DNA from: Stappia sp. MMSF_3263
GTDB lineage: Bacteria; Pseudomonadota; Alphaproteobacteria; Rhizobiales; Stappiaceae
NCBI RefSeq assembly: GCF_030733745.1
Contig: NZ_JASHIK010000001.1
Location: 62,001-126,000 of the forward strand
Length of the DNA stretch: 64,000 nt
Direction: 5' to 3'
Under the pieces are notes generated by a model that searched no databases, was not told where the DNA came from, and saw only the letters and a program-made list of their open reading frames with translations. Position 1 is the first letter of the stretch; every line of letters begins with the position of its first letter. Positions 35,722 to 44,210 of this stretch are shown piece by piece. Both the position numbers and the translations under genes were made by a program.

Positions 35722-37497
35722 ATGCTGGACAAGAGACACGAGTTGAGCGCCCCGGCCGTACCGACCTTGTGGGGCCTTCTGGACGGGTTCGCCGCCGCGC
35801 GGCCCGACGAGCGGGCATTCCTGTATCTTGGCCCGGACAATGTCGAGCAGGAGGTCCTGACCTATGCCGAGCTGCTTCGCCTGGCGCGGGTCTATGGCCA
35901 GCGCCTGCGGCAGCACTCGCGCCCCGGCGACCGGGTCATCCTGATGTTCCCCTCGGGACTTGCTTTCGTCGTGGCCTTCTTCGCCTGTCACTTTGCCGGC
36001 GTCGTTCCCGTGCCCATGGTGCCGCTGAAGGGGCAGCGGTTGCGCAACACGGTGCATGCCATCGCCGAAAATTGCGCGGCATCTATCGTTCTCAGCAATG
36101 TCGAGCAGGCCGAACTCGTTCACGCCCAGCTCAGCCCGTTGCCGAGCTACCGGGAGGCGACCTATATCGCGGTCGATCTCGACGACGGCTCTCCGGCGCC
36201 GGTGGCGGACGCCCATGAGGCCTCGCCGGAAGAACTCGCCTTCATCCAGTACACGTCCGGATCCACGTCGGTTCCCAGGGGCGTCATGGTCAGCCATGCC
36301 AACCTGGCGGCCAATCTGGAGATGATGGCCGAAGCCTTCGGCAATGACGACACGCCCACCTATGTCGGCTGGGCGCCGCTCTATCACGACATGGGACTGA
36401 TCGCGAACGTGCTGGAACCGTTCTATCTCGGGTCCTTCTGCATCCTTATGTCGCCGAACCTCTTCGCCCACCGGCCGTGGCTGTGGCCCAAGGCGATCAG
36501 CGACTACCGCGCCGTCGTCAGCGGCGGGCCGAACTACGCCTATGATCTTTGCATCGAGCGGCGCGACCAGATCCTGGAGGCCGGCTTTGACCTGTCGTCC
36601 TGGAAGCTCGCATTCAACAGCGCCGAGCCGGTGCGTGCCGGCACGCTGGAGAAATTCGCCAAGACCTTCGCGCCGATCGGCTTCCGGCCGCAGACCTTCT
36701 ACCCCTGTTTCGGGATGGCGGAGGCGACCTTGCTGATCACGGGCGGCAGCCGCAAGGAGGAACCGATCATTCGCTCGGTGAGCCGCGGCGGCCTTGCCCG
36801 GGGAAGCGCGGGCCCGCCAGTCGACGAGAAGGACGAAACCCTTGCGGTCGGCTGCGGCCGGGCGCTGCGCGACGAGACGCTGCGTATCGTCGATCCGGAG
36901 ACCTCGGTGGCACTGCCCGACGGTGAGGTCGGCGAGATCTGGGTTGCGGGGCCGCATATTCCCGAAGGCTACTGGGGCCATGCGAAGGCCTCGAAGGAGA
37001 CGTTCCATGCGAAGGTCGACGGCGAACCCGGTCCCCGCTTTCTAAGGACAGGGGATCTCGGCTTCATCCTTGACGACGAGCTCTACGTCACCGGGCGGCA
37101 CAAGGACCTGATTATCGTCCGCGGCCATAACGTCTACCCGCAGGACATCGAGTACATGGCCGAACGGGCCTGGCCGGGGTTGAAGAAGAATTCCGGTGCG
37201 GCGTTTGCCGTGGAGGATCCGGAGACCGGCATCCAGACTCTGGTCCTTGCCCAGGAGGTGATGATGGGCAACCGGCAGGCGATCGACATCGACGCGGCGA
37301 CCAAGGCGATCCGCCAGGAGATCCTGAAGGAGGCGGACGTGACGGTTCACAAAATCGTCCTGCTCGACCCGGGCTCTATCCCCAAGACGTCGAGCGGCAA
37401 GATCCGCCGCGCCGAGACGAGAACCCGCTACCTGGACGAGACGCTGTCGATCTTGACGAGGCGCTCGCCGGCCACGGCGGCGGCCGGCAGCGACTGA
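35722..37497 (+). CDS. fatty-acyl-AMP ligase (FAAL)
   Basis: A 591-residue ANL-superfamily enzyme. The P-loop is FIQYTSGSTSVPRGVMVSH (about 174-192), and the aromatic/acid motif is FYPCFGMAEATLLITGG. The stretch following (SRKEEPIIRSVSRGGLARG) corresponds to the FAAL-specific insertion that blocks CoA ligation, so transfer to a carrier protein is expected. The hinge-region GDLGFILDDELYVTGRHKD and C-terminal Lys in PKTSSGKIRR are present. GGAGGG precedes the ATG. It should adenylate a free fatty acid and load the cluster's ACP. Chain length cannot be read. Confidence 0.92.
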   Translation: MLDKRHELSAPAVPTLWGLLDGFAAARPDERAFLYLGPDNVEQEVLTYAELLRLARVYGQRLRQHSRPGDRVILMFPSGLAFVVAFFACHFAGVVPVPMVPLKGQRLRNTVHAIAENCAASIVLSNVEQAELVHAQLSPLPSYREATYIAVDLDDGSPAPVADAHEASPEELAFIQYTSGSTSVPRGVMVSHANLAANLEMMAEAFGNDDTPTYVGWAPLYHDMGLIANVLEPFYLGSFCILMSPNLFAHRPWLWPKAISDYRAVVSGGPNYAYDLCIERRDQILEAGFDLSSWKLAFNSAEPVRAGTLEKFAKTFAPIGFRPQTFYPCFGMAEATLLITGGSRKEEPIIRSVSRGGLARGSAGPPVDEKDETLAVGCGRALRDETLRIVDPETSVALPDGEVGEIWVAGPHIPEGYWGHAKASKETFHAKVDGEPGPRFLRTGDLGFILDDELYVTGRHKDLIIVRGHNVYPQDIEYMAERAWPGLKKNSGAAFAVEDPETGIQTLVLAQEVMMGNRQAIDIDAATKAIRQEILKEADVTVHKIVLLDPGSIPKTSSGKIRRAETRTRYLDETLSILTRRSPATAAAGSD

Positions 37498-37566
37498 CCC
37501 TCGCGGGCGGCGCTGAAAATGCCGCTGCCCGCGGTACCAACCCGAAATGACGAGGCGGATCAGACC

Positions 37567-37992
37567 ATGTCCGAGGACCAGGCACCGGCACTCTCCCGTG
37601 AGGAGATCGAGGCGATCATCGCAAAGACGCCCTTCGCGGTCTGGGTGGGCGCACGCCTCGACATCTACCGGCGGGGCGAGGTCGAGATCAGCATCCCGAT
37701 GCGCCGCGACCTGACGCAGCATCACGGCTTTGGCCATGGGGCCATCATCGGCTTCCTTGCCGACAGTGCCTGTGCCTGGGCGGGGGCCTCGGTGGCCGGC
37801 GACGTCGTGACGTCGGAATACAAGCTGAACCTGGTGGCGCCGGCCGTCGGTCAGACTCTCGTGGGATGCGGCTCGGTCGTCCATGCCGGAGGGCGTCAGG
37901 TCGTCTGCCGCGCCGATCTCTACGCCATCGCGTCCGAACGGCGAAAGCTCGTGGCGACCGCGCTTGCCACGATCGTTCAGGTCAAACGGTAA
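37567..37992 (+). CDS. PaaI-family hotdog thioesterase
   Basis: A 141-residue single hotdog domain. The motif QHHGFGHGAIIGFLADSACAWAG (about residues 50-72) matches PaaI-type thioesterases, with a Gly-His-Gly turn and a catalytic Asp. The last strand is TALATIVQVKR. The ATG at 37567 is used; the upstream frame adds no homology. It could hydrolyse acyl-CoA or acyl-ACP to supply the free acid for the ligase, or act as a dehydratase-like tailoring enzyme. It lies 26 bp before the oxygenase gene. Confidence 0.82.
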   Translation: MSEDQAPALSREEIEAIIAKTPFAVWVGARLDIYRRGEVEISIPMRRDLTQHHGFGHGAIIGFLADSACAWAGASVAGDVVTSEYKLNLVAPAVGQTLVGCGSVVHAGGRQVVCRADLYAIASERRKLVATALATIVQVKR

Positions 37993-38018
37993 CAACAAAC
38001 CGCCTGGGAGGTTGCACT

Positions 38019-39044
38019 ATGTACCACACCGAAAACCCGCTCGGCTCCGACATGCCGATCATCGTCTGGTCGCCCGCCAACGGGCGCGGTTTCGACCTTG
38101 ACGGCCTTACCCGCTATCTCGCCGACAGCAAGGACCGCCTGTCGACCCAGCTCGACGAGCACGGCGGCGTGCTGCTGCGCGGCTTCGACTGCGTTCGCTC
38201 CTCCGACGACTATCAGAAGGTTCTCGATGTCGTCGCGCCGGATCTGATGGACTATGTCGGCGGCACCTCGCCGCGCAAGGTGGTCAACGGCCGGATCATG
38301 ACGGCGACCGAGATCCCCGGCACCTATTCAATCCCGCTGCACCAGGAGATGTCCTACACCGACAACTCACCCGATCGCATCTCCTTCTTTTGCGAGCGCC
38401 CGGCCACGGAAGGCGGCGAGACGACCATCGGCGACATGCGTGCCATCACCCGGAACATGGACGCCGCGGTCCGGGACCGTTTCGAGGCGCATGGCGGCGT
38501 TCAGCTCTGCCGCAACCTGCCGCTTCCCGACCGGGTCGACGCGCGTCCCGGCGTGCCCAAGACCTGGCACGAGGTCTTCGCGACCAAGGATCGCAGCGAG
38601 GCTGAAAAGGTCGCCGAGAAGTCAGGCTGGCGTTTCGAGTGGATGGAGGACGGTTCCATGCAGCTCTGGCAGGAGGTGCGACCCACCACCCGCCTGCACC
38701 CCAGGTCCGGCGACGAGGTCTGGTTCAACCAGGTTCACATCTTCTCGCCTGCCTCCGCCCTGAAGTGGGCGCGCGAGGACGGGCGTACAGAGGCGGCGGA
38801 CAGGCTGGCCCGGGCGCTCGAGGAGGCGCCGCAGTTGCTCGACCACATGCGCTATGGCGATGGAACGGAGATCGAGGAAGCCGACGTGCTGCACATCTAC
38901 GACGTGCTCACGGCCAATGCCCGGCCGGTCAAGTGGCAGGCCGGCGACGTGCTCATCCTCGACAACATCCTGGTGGCCCACGGTCGTCGCAAGTTCGCCG
39001 GTGACAGGAGCGTGCTGACCGCGCTCATCCAGCACGCCCACTAG
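38019..39044 (+). CDS. SyrP-like Fe(II)/2-oxoglutarate dioxygenase (TauD/TfdA superfamily)
   Basis: A 341-residue non-heme iron oxygenase. The facial triad is HxE (LHQEMSY, His108 and Glu110) with distal His321 in VAHGRRKF. The context FFCERPATEGGETTIGDMR is characteristic of the SyrP-like branch of Fe(II)/2-oxoglutarate oxygenases, which hydroxylates carrier-bound or free amino acids (SyrP makes 3-hydroxyaspartate). GGGAGG lies 8 nt upstream of the ATG. It probably hydroxylates the beta carbon of the amino acid loaded by the NRPS. The Glu in place of Asp argues against an isonitrile-forming ScoE-type role. Confidence 0.86.
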   Translation: MYHTENPLGSDMPIIVWSPANGRGFDLDGLTRYLADSKDRLSTQLDEHGGVLLRGFDCVRSSDDYQKVLDVVAPDLMDYVGGTSPRKVVNGRIMTATEIPGTYSIPLHQEMSYTDNSPDRISFFCERPATEGGETTIGDMRAITRNMDAAVRDRFEAHGGVQLCRNLPLPDRVDARPGVPKTWHEVFATKDRSEAEKVAEKSGWRFEWMEDGSMQLWQEVRPTTRLHPRSGDEVWFNQVHIFSPASALKWAREDGRTEAADRLARALEEAPQLLDHMRYGDGTEIEEADVLHIYDVLTANARPVKWQAGDVLILDNILVAHGRRKFAGDRSVLTALIQHAH

Positions 39045-39123
39045 GTATTGCTCGCGGCTCCGGGAGGGCTTCGTCCGAACGGCTCTCCCCGGTCCCGTTG
39101 CCCCATCTTATCGGAAGAAGACC

Positions 39124-39933
39124 ATGCTGAAGACAGTATCGAACCAGAACACTGACCGCTCGAACGCAGACGGGCACCAGGAGGAGGCCTTGCTGCGCGT
39201 TCAGCTTGCCGAATTCTACCATCTCGTCGCCTATCTCGGCTGGACGGAGATGATCTTCAATCACATCTCCCTGCGGGTGCCCGGCCCGGACGGGCATTAC
39301 CTCGTCAATCCCTTCGGCCTCCATTACGAGGAGGTGACACCGGACAATCTCGTCAAGGTCGACGTGGAGGGCAATCTCGTCGGAACGTCGGACTACCCGC
39401 CGAACCGCACCGGATTCGCGCTGCATGGGGCGATTCACGAGGCGCGCGACGACATCCACTGCATTGCCCACACGCATACGACGCCGATCTCCGCGATTGC
39501 CCTCAAGGAAGACGGCTTCACCTATGACGACTTCTACGGCGCTCAGCTTTACGGCCGGGTGGGCTATCACGCCTTCGAGGGGGTCACGGTCTTTGCCGAA
39601 GAGCGGCCGCGCATGATCGCCAGCCTTGGCGACAGGAACGTGCTCGTTCTGCGCAACCACGGCATCGCGGTTGGCGAGCGTGATGTGCCGCGCACCTTCT
39701 GGCTGCTCTACACCGCGCAGCGCGCGGCCGAGATCCAGTGCCAGGCGGGCACGCTCCCCGGCGCCAACACCGGTCTGGGCGTCGACGTGCGCGAACGCTG
39801 CTCGCAGGTCGCGGAGGAACTTATTGCCGGCGATGCCTTCGCCGCCAAGCTGTTCGACGCGATGATGCGCAAGGTCCGGCGCGACAAGGGCCCCCTTTGG
39901 GCCGGAGATACCGCGCCCGACCGGCTGCGGTAG
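39124..39933 (+). CDS. class II aldolase/adducin family protein
   Basis: A 269-residue protein. The zinc-binding block CIAHTHTTPISAIAL (about residues 115-129) and the third His in VLRNHGIAVGE are intact, and FNHISLRVPGPDGHYLVNPFG is typical of the branch found in secondary-metabolite clusters. Catalytic members cleave or epimerise hydroxy-carbonyl compounds through a zinc enediolate. In NRPS clusters the role is mostly undefined. Its place next to a probable amino-acid beta-hydroxylase makes retro-aldol or epimerisation chemistry on a beta-hydroxy acyl group a reasonable guess, no more. Confidence 0.85.
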   Translation: MLKTVSNQNTDRSNADGHQEEALLRVQLAEFYHLVAYLGWTEMIFNHISLRVPGPDGHYLVNPFGLHYEEVTPDNLVKVDVEGNLVGTSDYPPNRTGFALHGAIHEARDDIHCIAHTHTTPISAIALKEDGFTYDDFYGAQLYGRVGYHAFEGVTVFAEERPRMIASLGDRNVLVLRNHGIAVGERDVPRTFWLLYTAQRAAEIQCQAGTLPGANTGLGVDVRERCSQVAEELIAGDAFAAKLFDAMMRKVRRDKGPLWAGDTAPDRLR

Positions 39934-40057
39934 GGCCGGTCACCCTGATCTGGAGTTCGTTCGATTTTCCGGCAGGCCTTGGACGAGCTTCACATCCGCC
40001 ACACTGGTGCGAACGCGCCTGCCGCGCGTTCTCCGAGATTGCGGAGGTTCACGTCCC

Positions 40058-41032
40058 GTGTCACTTGCAGAAAAAAGCACAAGCCAGGTCCCCAGGGAGC
40101 GACCGGGCGTATGGGCCAGCAGCTTCCGGGTGCAGCTCGGTATGCCGCATCTCGCGTTCAGTGGCCTGTCCGAGGCCTGGCTGCTCAAGGAACTGGGGCA
40201 TCGCCACTGGAGGCAACTGGCGCGCATGGCCGCATCCGGGTTGCCCGATTTCTACGACGCGGCCGGCAACATCGTCTATGCGGCCTTCCGTTCCGTGCAG
40301 ATCGAGGATGCCCGCTTCGATCTGGCCAAGGAGAACGACACGCTCGTCATCCGCTCGAACCTGGTGCGGATCTCGCGCACGCAGGTGCAGAGCGAGCACC
40401 GCCTGACCATAGGCGGCGCCTTGATCGGGACCATCCGGATGGTGTCCGTCTTCGTGCACCGCAACGGCAAGTCTTCGAACCGCTCCGTTGTCCGGGTCGA
40501 GATCCAGGGCCTGCCGCCGATTTCGCAGGCGCACAGGTCGGCGCTGATCAGGCCCTCCGTCGAAGGGACGATCTGGGATATGGACGCTGTCGAGACCGCA
40601 GGCCGCCGGCCGCAGGTTTTCTTTCCGTGCCCCTCGCAGGATTTCAACGGCGCGGGCTTTCTCTACTTTGCCAATGTGCCGGCCTTCGTCGACCGCGCGG
40701 AATGGAATGTCGATCAGGACTTCGCCCGCAATGCCGTCACCCGCTGGCGGCATGTCACCTATCTCGCCAACATCGATCCCGGCGAGGCGATTTCGATCGA
40801 GGTGGTCGATTTCGAGCGCAGCCCCGTCCTGTGGCGGCACAAATGCCGGGTCACCCGCGCCACGGATGGCAAGCACATGGCCGATGTTCTCACCGTGCGG
40901 AGCCGGGTAGAGGTTGCCGGCTCCAGACGAATCGCCGCCCCTCGGCAAGTCGGTTGCGTCGGCGGTCCGAACTGTCCTGGAAAGCAGCGCTGTGCCGCGA
41001 TGCCGGCCGGATGCGGTTCTGTATCTTCGTGA
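40058..41032 (+). CDS. LnmK-like double-hotdog biosynthetic protein (Pnap_2097-type)
   Basis: A 324-residue protein resembling the LnmK / Pnap_2097 biosynthetic families. The entry LGMPHLAFSGLSEAWLLKEL, the ELGHRHW follow-on, and the later AEWNVDQDFARNA with RWRHVTYLANID are the features I recognise. LnmK is a bifunctional methylmalonyl acyltransferase/decarboxylase that loads propionyl groups on a carrier protein for beta-alkylation. Here no polyketide synthase or HMG-type cassette is present, so the substrate is open. The GTG at 40058 has GGAGG 11 nt upstream; a GTG at 40007 is the longer alternative. The name is from memory of the family, not a search. Confidence 0.7.
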   Translation: MSLAEKSTSQVPRERPGVWASSFRVQLGMPHLAFSGLSEAWLLKELGHRHWRQLARMAASGLPDFYDAAGNIVYAAFRSVQIEDARFDLAKENDTLVIRSNLVRISRTQVQSEHRLTIGGALIGTIRMVSVFVHRNGKSSNRSVVRVEIQGLPPISQAHRSALIRPSVEGTIWDMDAVETAGRRPQVFFPCPSQDFNGAGFLYFANVPAFVDRAEWNVDQDFARNAVTRWRHVTYLANIDPGEAISIEVVDFERSPVLWRHKCRVTRATDGKHMADVLTVRSRVEVAGSRRIAAPRQVGCVGGPNCPGKQRCAAMPAGCGSVSS

Positions 41033-41097
41033 CAAGGCTGTGCAGGCCCGGATTTTACACCCTGGCGGGATCGTGATATCCGGCTTGCATGTATGTG

Positions 41098-41129
41098 TTG
41101 GAGTATGCAGCGATTATTACTGGTATATT
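41098..41129 (+). promoter_or_regulatory. possible internal promoter before the NRPS gene
   Basis: The 205-bp gap 41033-41237 breaks the otherwise tight spacing of the cluster and becomes AT-rich near 41100-41150. An extended -10, TGGTATATT (41121-41129), is visible, with TTGGAG (41098-41103) too far upstream (20 bp) to be a normal -35. If real, it would let the NRPS and the phosphopantetheinyl transferase be expressed separately. Confidence 0.3.
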
Positions 41130-41237
41130 TTACAATAAGAACATGTGGAACCGGATCGCTCTCCGGTTCTTTGCTTTTCTTCGAGCGATATCCGTTTGTT
41201 TCGACGGTACCCCGGTCGCGATGACGAGGGAAGATTC

Positions 41238-44210
41238 ATGACATTTTCGGTGCTGCGGCGGATCGAGGAGACCGCCCTGGCGCATGGCGACCTCATCGCC
41301 ATGGAGGAAGGAGACCGACGGCTCTCCTATGCCGGACTTGTCGAATGCATCCGCCATGTTGGACGGCAGGGGCTGGCGATGCCAGGCCCGGGGCTTGTCG
41401 GCATCAACGGGCGGCCGTCGATCGAGGCCGGTATCGGCATCCTGGCGGCGATGGCGTCGGGCGACGTCGCCGTGCCGGTCGACGCACGGCTGCCACCCGC
41501 GCGCCAGCAGGCGCTGCTTGACTGGTGCGATGTCGCGCAGGACCGTGGTGCAGTCTCTGCGATCCTGGCGGATCCGGCCGGCGGGACAAAGGTTCCCGGC
41601 GCAGCGGCAAGTGTGGTTGCCGCCCGCATCGAGCGGCAGCCGGCCTATGTCACCTTTACCTCCGGCACGACCGGCGAGCCCAAGGCCATCGAGGGAACGA
41701 TGGAGGGCATCGACCATTTCATGGCCTGGCAGTCGCAACTTGTGGGCGCGTGGATCGACCGCCCCCGCGTCTCCTGGCTGACGCCGCTTTCCTTCGACGT
41801 TATGTATCGGGACCTGCTGCTGCCGCTGTGCACGCAAGGGACGCTGGTGATCCCGCACAGCGGATCCGGTTTCAACATCGCCTCCGGCTGGAACTGGCTG
41901 ATCGGGCAGGATATCGACATCGTCCATGTGGTGCCCTCGATCATGGGGGCCTGGCTTGCCGGTGGCGACTTGCCGCCGCTTCCCGCAGCTGCCCTGTTCT
42001 TTGCCGGCGAACCGCTGAAGCAGCATCTGGTCGACGACCTGAAGCCTCGCTACGCGGGCCGCATCTACAATCTTTATGGTCCCTCCGAGACGACGATGGC
42101 CAAGTTCTGCCGCCGCGTTGATGACGGCTGCCCGACACGCGGCGGGCTCTATCCGGTCGGTCGGCCGATTGACGAGGCGGTCACCTACACAGTGTCGGGG
42201 GAGGGGGAGGTCATCATCCGCTCGCCCTTTCTCACCAATGGCTACCGGAAGAAGGACGGCACGGTGACGCCCTTTTCCGCTGCCTCGCCAGGCTGGCGCA
42301 GCTATCCGACCGGTGACCGTGGTGAAGTGATCGACGGCGAGCTCTACCTGCTCGGCCGGATCGATGGCCAGATGAAGGTCAACGGCATCCGCATCGAGGC
42401 CGGCGAGGTCGAGCGGCTGGCGGAAAGCTGCGTGGGGGTCGCGCGCGCCGTCGTCGTCAAGCTGGCGCCGCCCGAGGCTCCGCTGGAGACGCTGGCGCTG
42501 TTCCATCAGGGCGACAAGGCCTGCGAGGCAACGTTGCGCGCGCATCTCGCTGACAACCTGCACCCCGCCATTGTCCCGACATTCTATGCTGCTCTGGCCA
42601 GCTTCCCCGTCACCATCAACGGCAAGGTGGATCGCAAGGCGCTTGCCGCGCTGGCGATCGGGCGGCTCGCCGCTCCCTGCAACGCGAAGGCGGGCGGGGC
42701 GTCCTCCAGTGAGGCTGCAAGCCATGTCCAGGCGGTGATTTCGAAAGTGCTGCGGCGCCCTTGCGGCCTCGACACGGATTTCGTCAGCATCGGCGGCAAC
42801 TCGCTGATGTCCGGCCTGATCGCGCTGGAACTGGAGACCGCCTTCGGCATATCGCTCCCGCAGGACCTGTTCTACCGGTCCGGCACGCCGCGTGCGATCG
42901 CCGGCTGGCTGGAGCGCAACGGCGGCGCCTACCGGCCGCCGGTGACGGAGACGCCGCGCGCGGCCGCACGCCAGGTGGAGGGGCGGGACTGGCCGCTGAC
43001 CAGTCGGCAGCAGACCATCTACAACATCTTCTGCAAGGACCTGTTCGGCGCTGCCATCAACATGATCCTGCAGGTGCCGTTTCCCGCCGGCGCGGCCGGT
43101 CGGATCCGCGAGGCGGTGTCGCAGGTCATCGCCGGCAACGACTGCTTCCACCTTCGCTTCCGCCAGGGCGAAGGCGGCCTGTGCCAGTATTTCGTGCCGA
43201 CCCGGTGCGGACCAGGGGATTTCGAGGAGGTCGAGGCGCGGGAAGCGGATTTCGACCGACTGGCCACCGCCTTTGCCGAGCGGGTCTTCGACATCGAGAC
43301 CGAGTGCCCCTTTCGCCTGCTGCTGCTGACCGCCCCCTCCGGCGCCGGACGTCTCGTCCTGTCGATGCATCACCTGATCAGTGACGGCATGTCGCGCGAA
43401 TACATCCGGCGCGACATCGAGGACGGGCTTGCAGGCGTCACTGTGGCGCCGCGCACACCCTTCAGCTCGGTGCTTGGCTCCCAGCGCGAGGGCGAGAAAT
43501 CCCGCTCGACCGCCTATTGGCTGAGGCATATCGGCGCCGCGCCGCCAATGAAGCGGTTCATCGCCGAGGTCGACAAGCACGATATGTCTGGCCGGTCGCT
43601 GACGGTGCCGCTTGGCTGCGATCACGCTGCCCTGCTCTCGACGGCGAAGGAGATGCAGACCGGCGTCTTTCCCTATCTCATGTCGCATTTCTACCGCGCC
43701 ATGGCGGGGCATGTCGGCATCGACGATCTTATCATCCGGGTTACCACCCACGGTCGCTATCGGCCGGAACTGCTCGACACGCTCGGCCTTGTCTTCAGCG
43801 CCGTGCCGCTGCGTCTCGATTGCGCGGCAGCGCCGACACGCGAGATCGTCGCCTATCTCGACCGCTTGCTCGACGAGGCGCGCGAGCACCAGGATATCGG
43901 CTTCGAGGACCTGGCGCGGCTGACCGGCCAGGCGCTCGACGAGCGCATCCACCCGATCACCGGCATCAGCTTCGCCCTCGACGGTTATGACGTGAGCGAG
44001 CGCATGCCCGCCGGCCTGGCGATGGCGCCAAGAGGCGGAGCGATCCGCGCCTCGCTGCCGCACGAGATGCTGGCCTTCGCCCGGCCCTATGCCGACGGCT
44101 GCGCCCTGCGGTTCCTCTATCGCACCAGGGCCTTCTCGGATGACGACATTCTCGCCATCGTGTCGCGGATGAGAAAGGCGATCGAGGGTGAGCTTGTCAT
44201 CGGGGCTTGA
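41238..44210 (+). CDS. non-ribosomal peptide synthetase, domain order A-T-C
   Basis: 990 residues. The adenylation domain (about 1-470) has A3 TFTSGTTGEPKAI, A5 YGPSETT (about 280), A8 QMKVNGIRIEAGE and A10 NGKVDRK; SFDVMY keeps the Asp that binds an alpha-amino group. The thiolation domain (about 490-570) carries IGGNSLMSG with the pantetheine Ser near 521. The condensation domain (about 600-985) has an intact HHLISDG (about 710). No thioesterase, reductase or epimerase domain follows. One amino acid is loaded in cis, and the terminal C domain most likely joins it to the ACP-bound acyl chain. GAGGG lies about 7 nt before the ATG. Confidence 0.93.
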   Translation: MTFSVLRRIEETALAHGDLIAMEEGDRRLSYAGLVECIRHVGRQGLAMPGPGLVGINGRPSIEAGIGILAAMASGDVAVPVDARLPPARQQALLDWCDVAQDRGAVSAILADPAGGTKVPGAAASVVAARIERQPAYVTFTSGTTGEPKAIEGTMEGIDHFMAWQSQLVGAWIDRPRVSWLTPLSFDVMYRDLLLPLCTQGTLVIPHSGSGFNIASGWNWLIGQDIDIVHVVPSIMGAWLAGGDLPPLPAAALFFAGEPLKQHLVDDLKPRYAGRIYNLYGPSETTMAKFCRRVDDGCPTRGGLYPVGRPIDEAVTYTVSGEGEVIIRSPFLTNGYRKKDGTVTPFSAASPGWRSYPTGDRGEVIDGELYLLGRIDGQMKVNGIRIEAGEVERLAESCVGVARAVVVKLAPPEAPLETLALFHQGDKACEATLRAHLADNLHPAIVPTFYAALASFPVTINGKVDRKALAALAIGRLAAPCNAKAGGASSSEAASHVQAVISKVLRRPCGLDTDFVSIGGNSLMSGLIALELETAFGISLPQDLFYRSGTPRAIAGWLERNGGAYRPPVTETPRAAARQVEGRDWPLTSRQQTIYNIFCKDLFGAAINMILQVPFPAGAAGRIREAVSQVIAGNDCFHLRFRQGEGGLCQYFVPTRCGPGDFEEVEAREADFDRLATAFAERVFDIETECPFRLLLLTAPSGAGRLVLSMHHLISDGMSREYIRRDIEDGLAGVTVAPRTPFSSVLGSQREGEKSRSTAYWLRHIGAAPPMKRFIAEVDKHDMSGRSLTVPLGCDHAALLSTAKEMQTGVFPYLMSHFYRAMAGHVGIDDLIIRVTTHGRYRPELLDTLGLVFSAVPLRLDCAAAPTREIVAYLDRLLDEAREHQDIGFEDLARLTGQALDERIHPITGISFALDGYDVSERMPAGLAMAPRGGAIRASLPHEMLAFARPYADGCALRFLYRTRAFSDDDILAIVSRMRKAIEGELVIGA

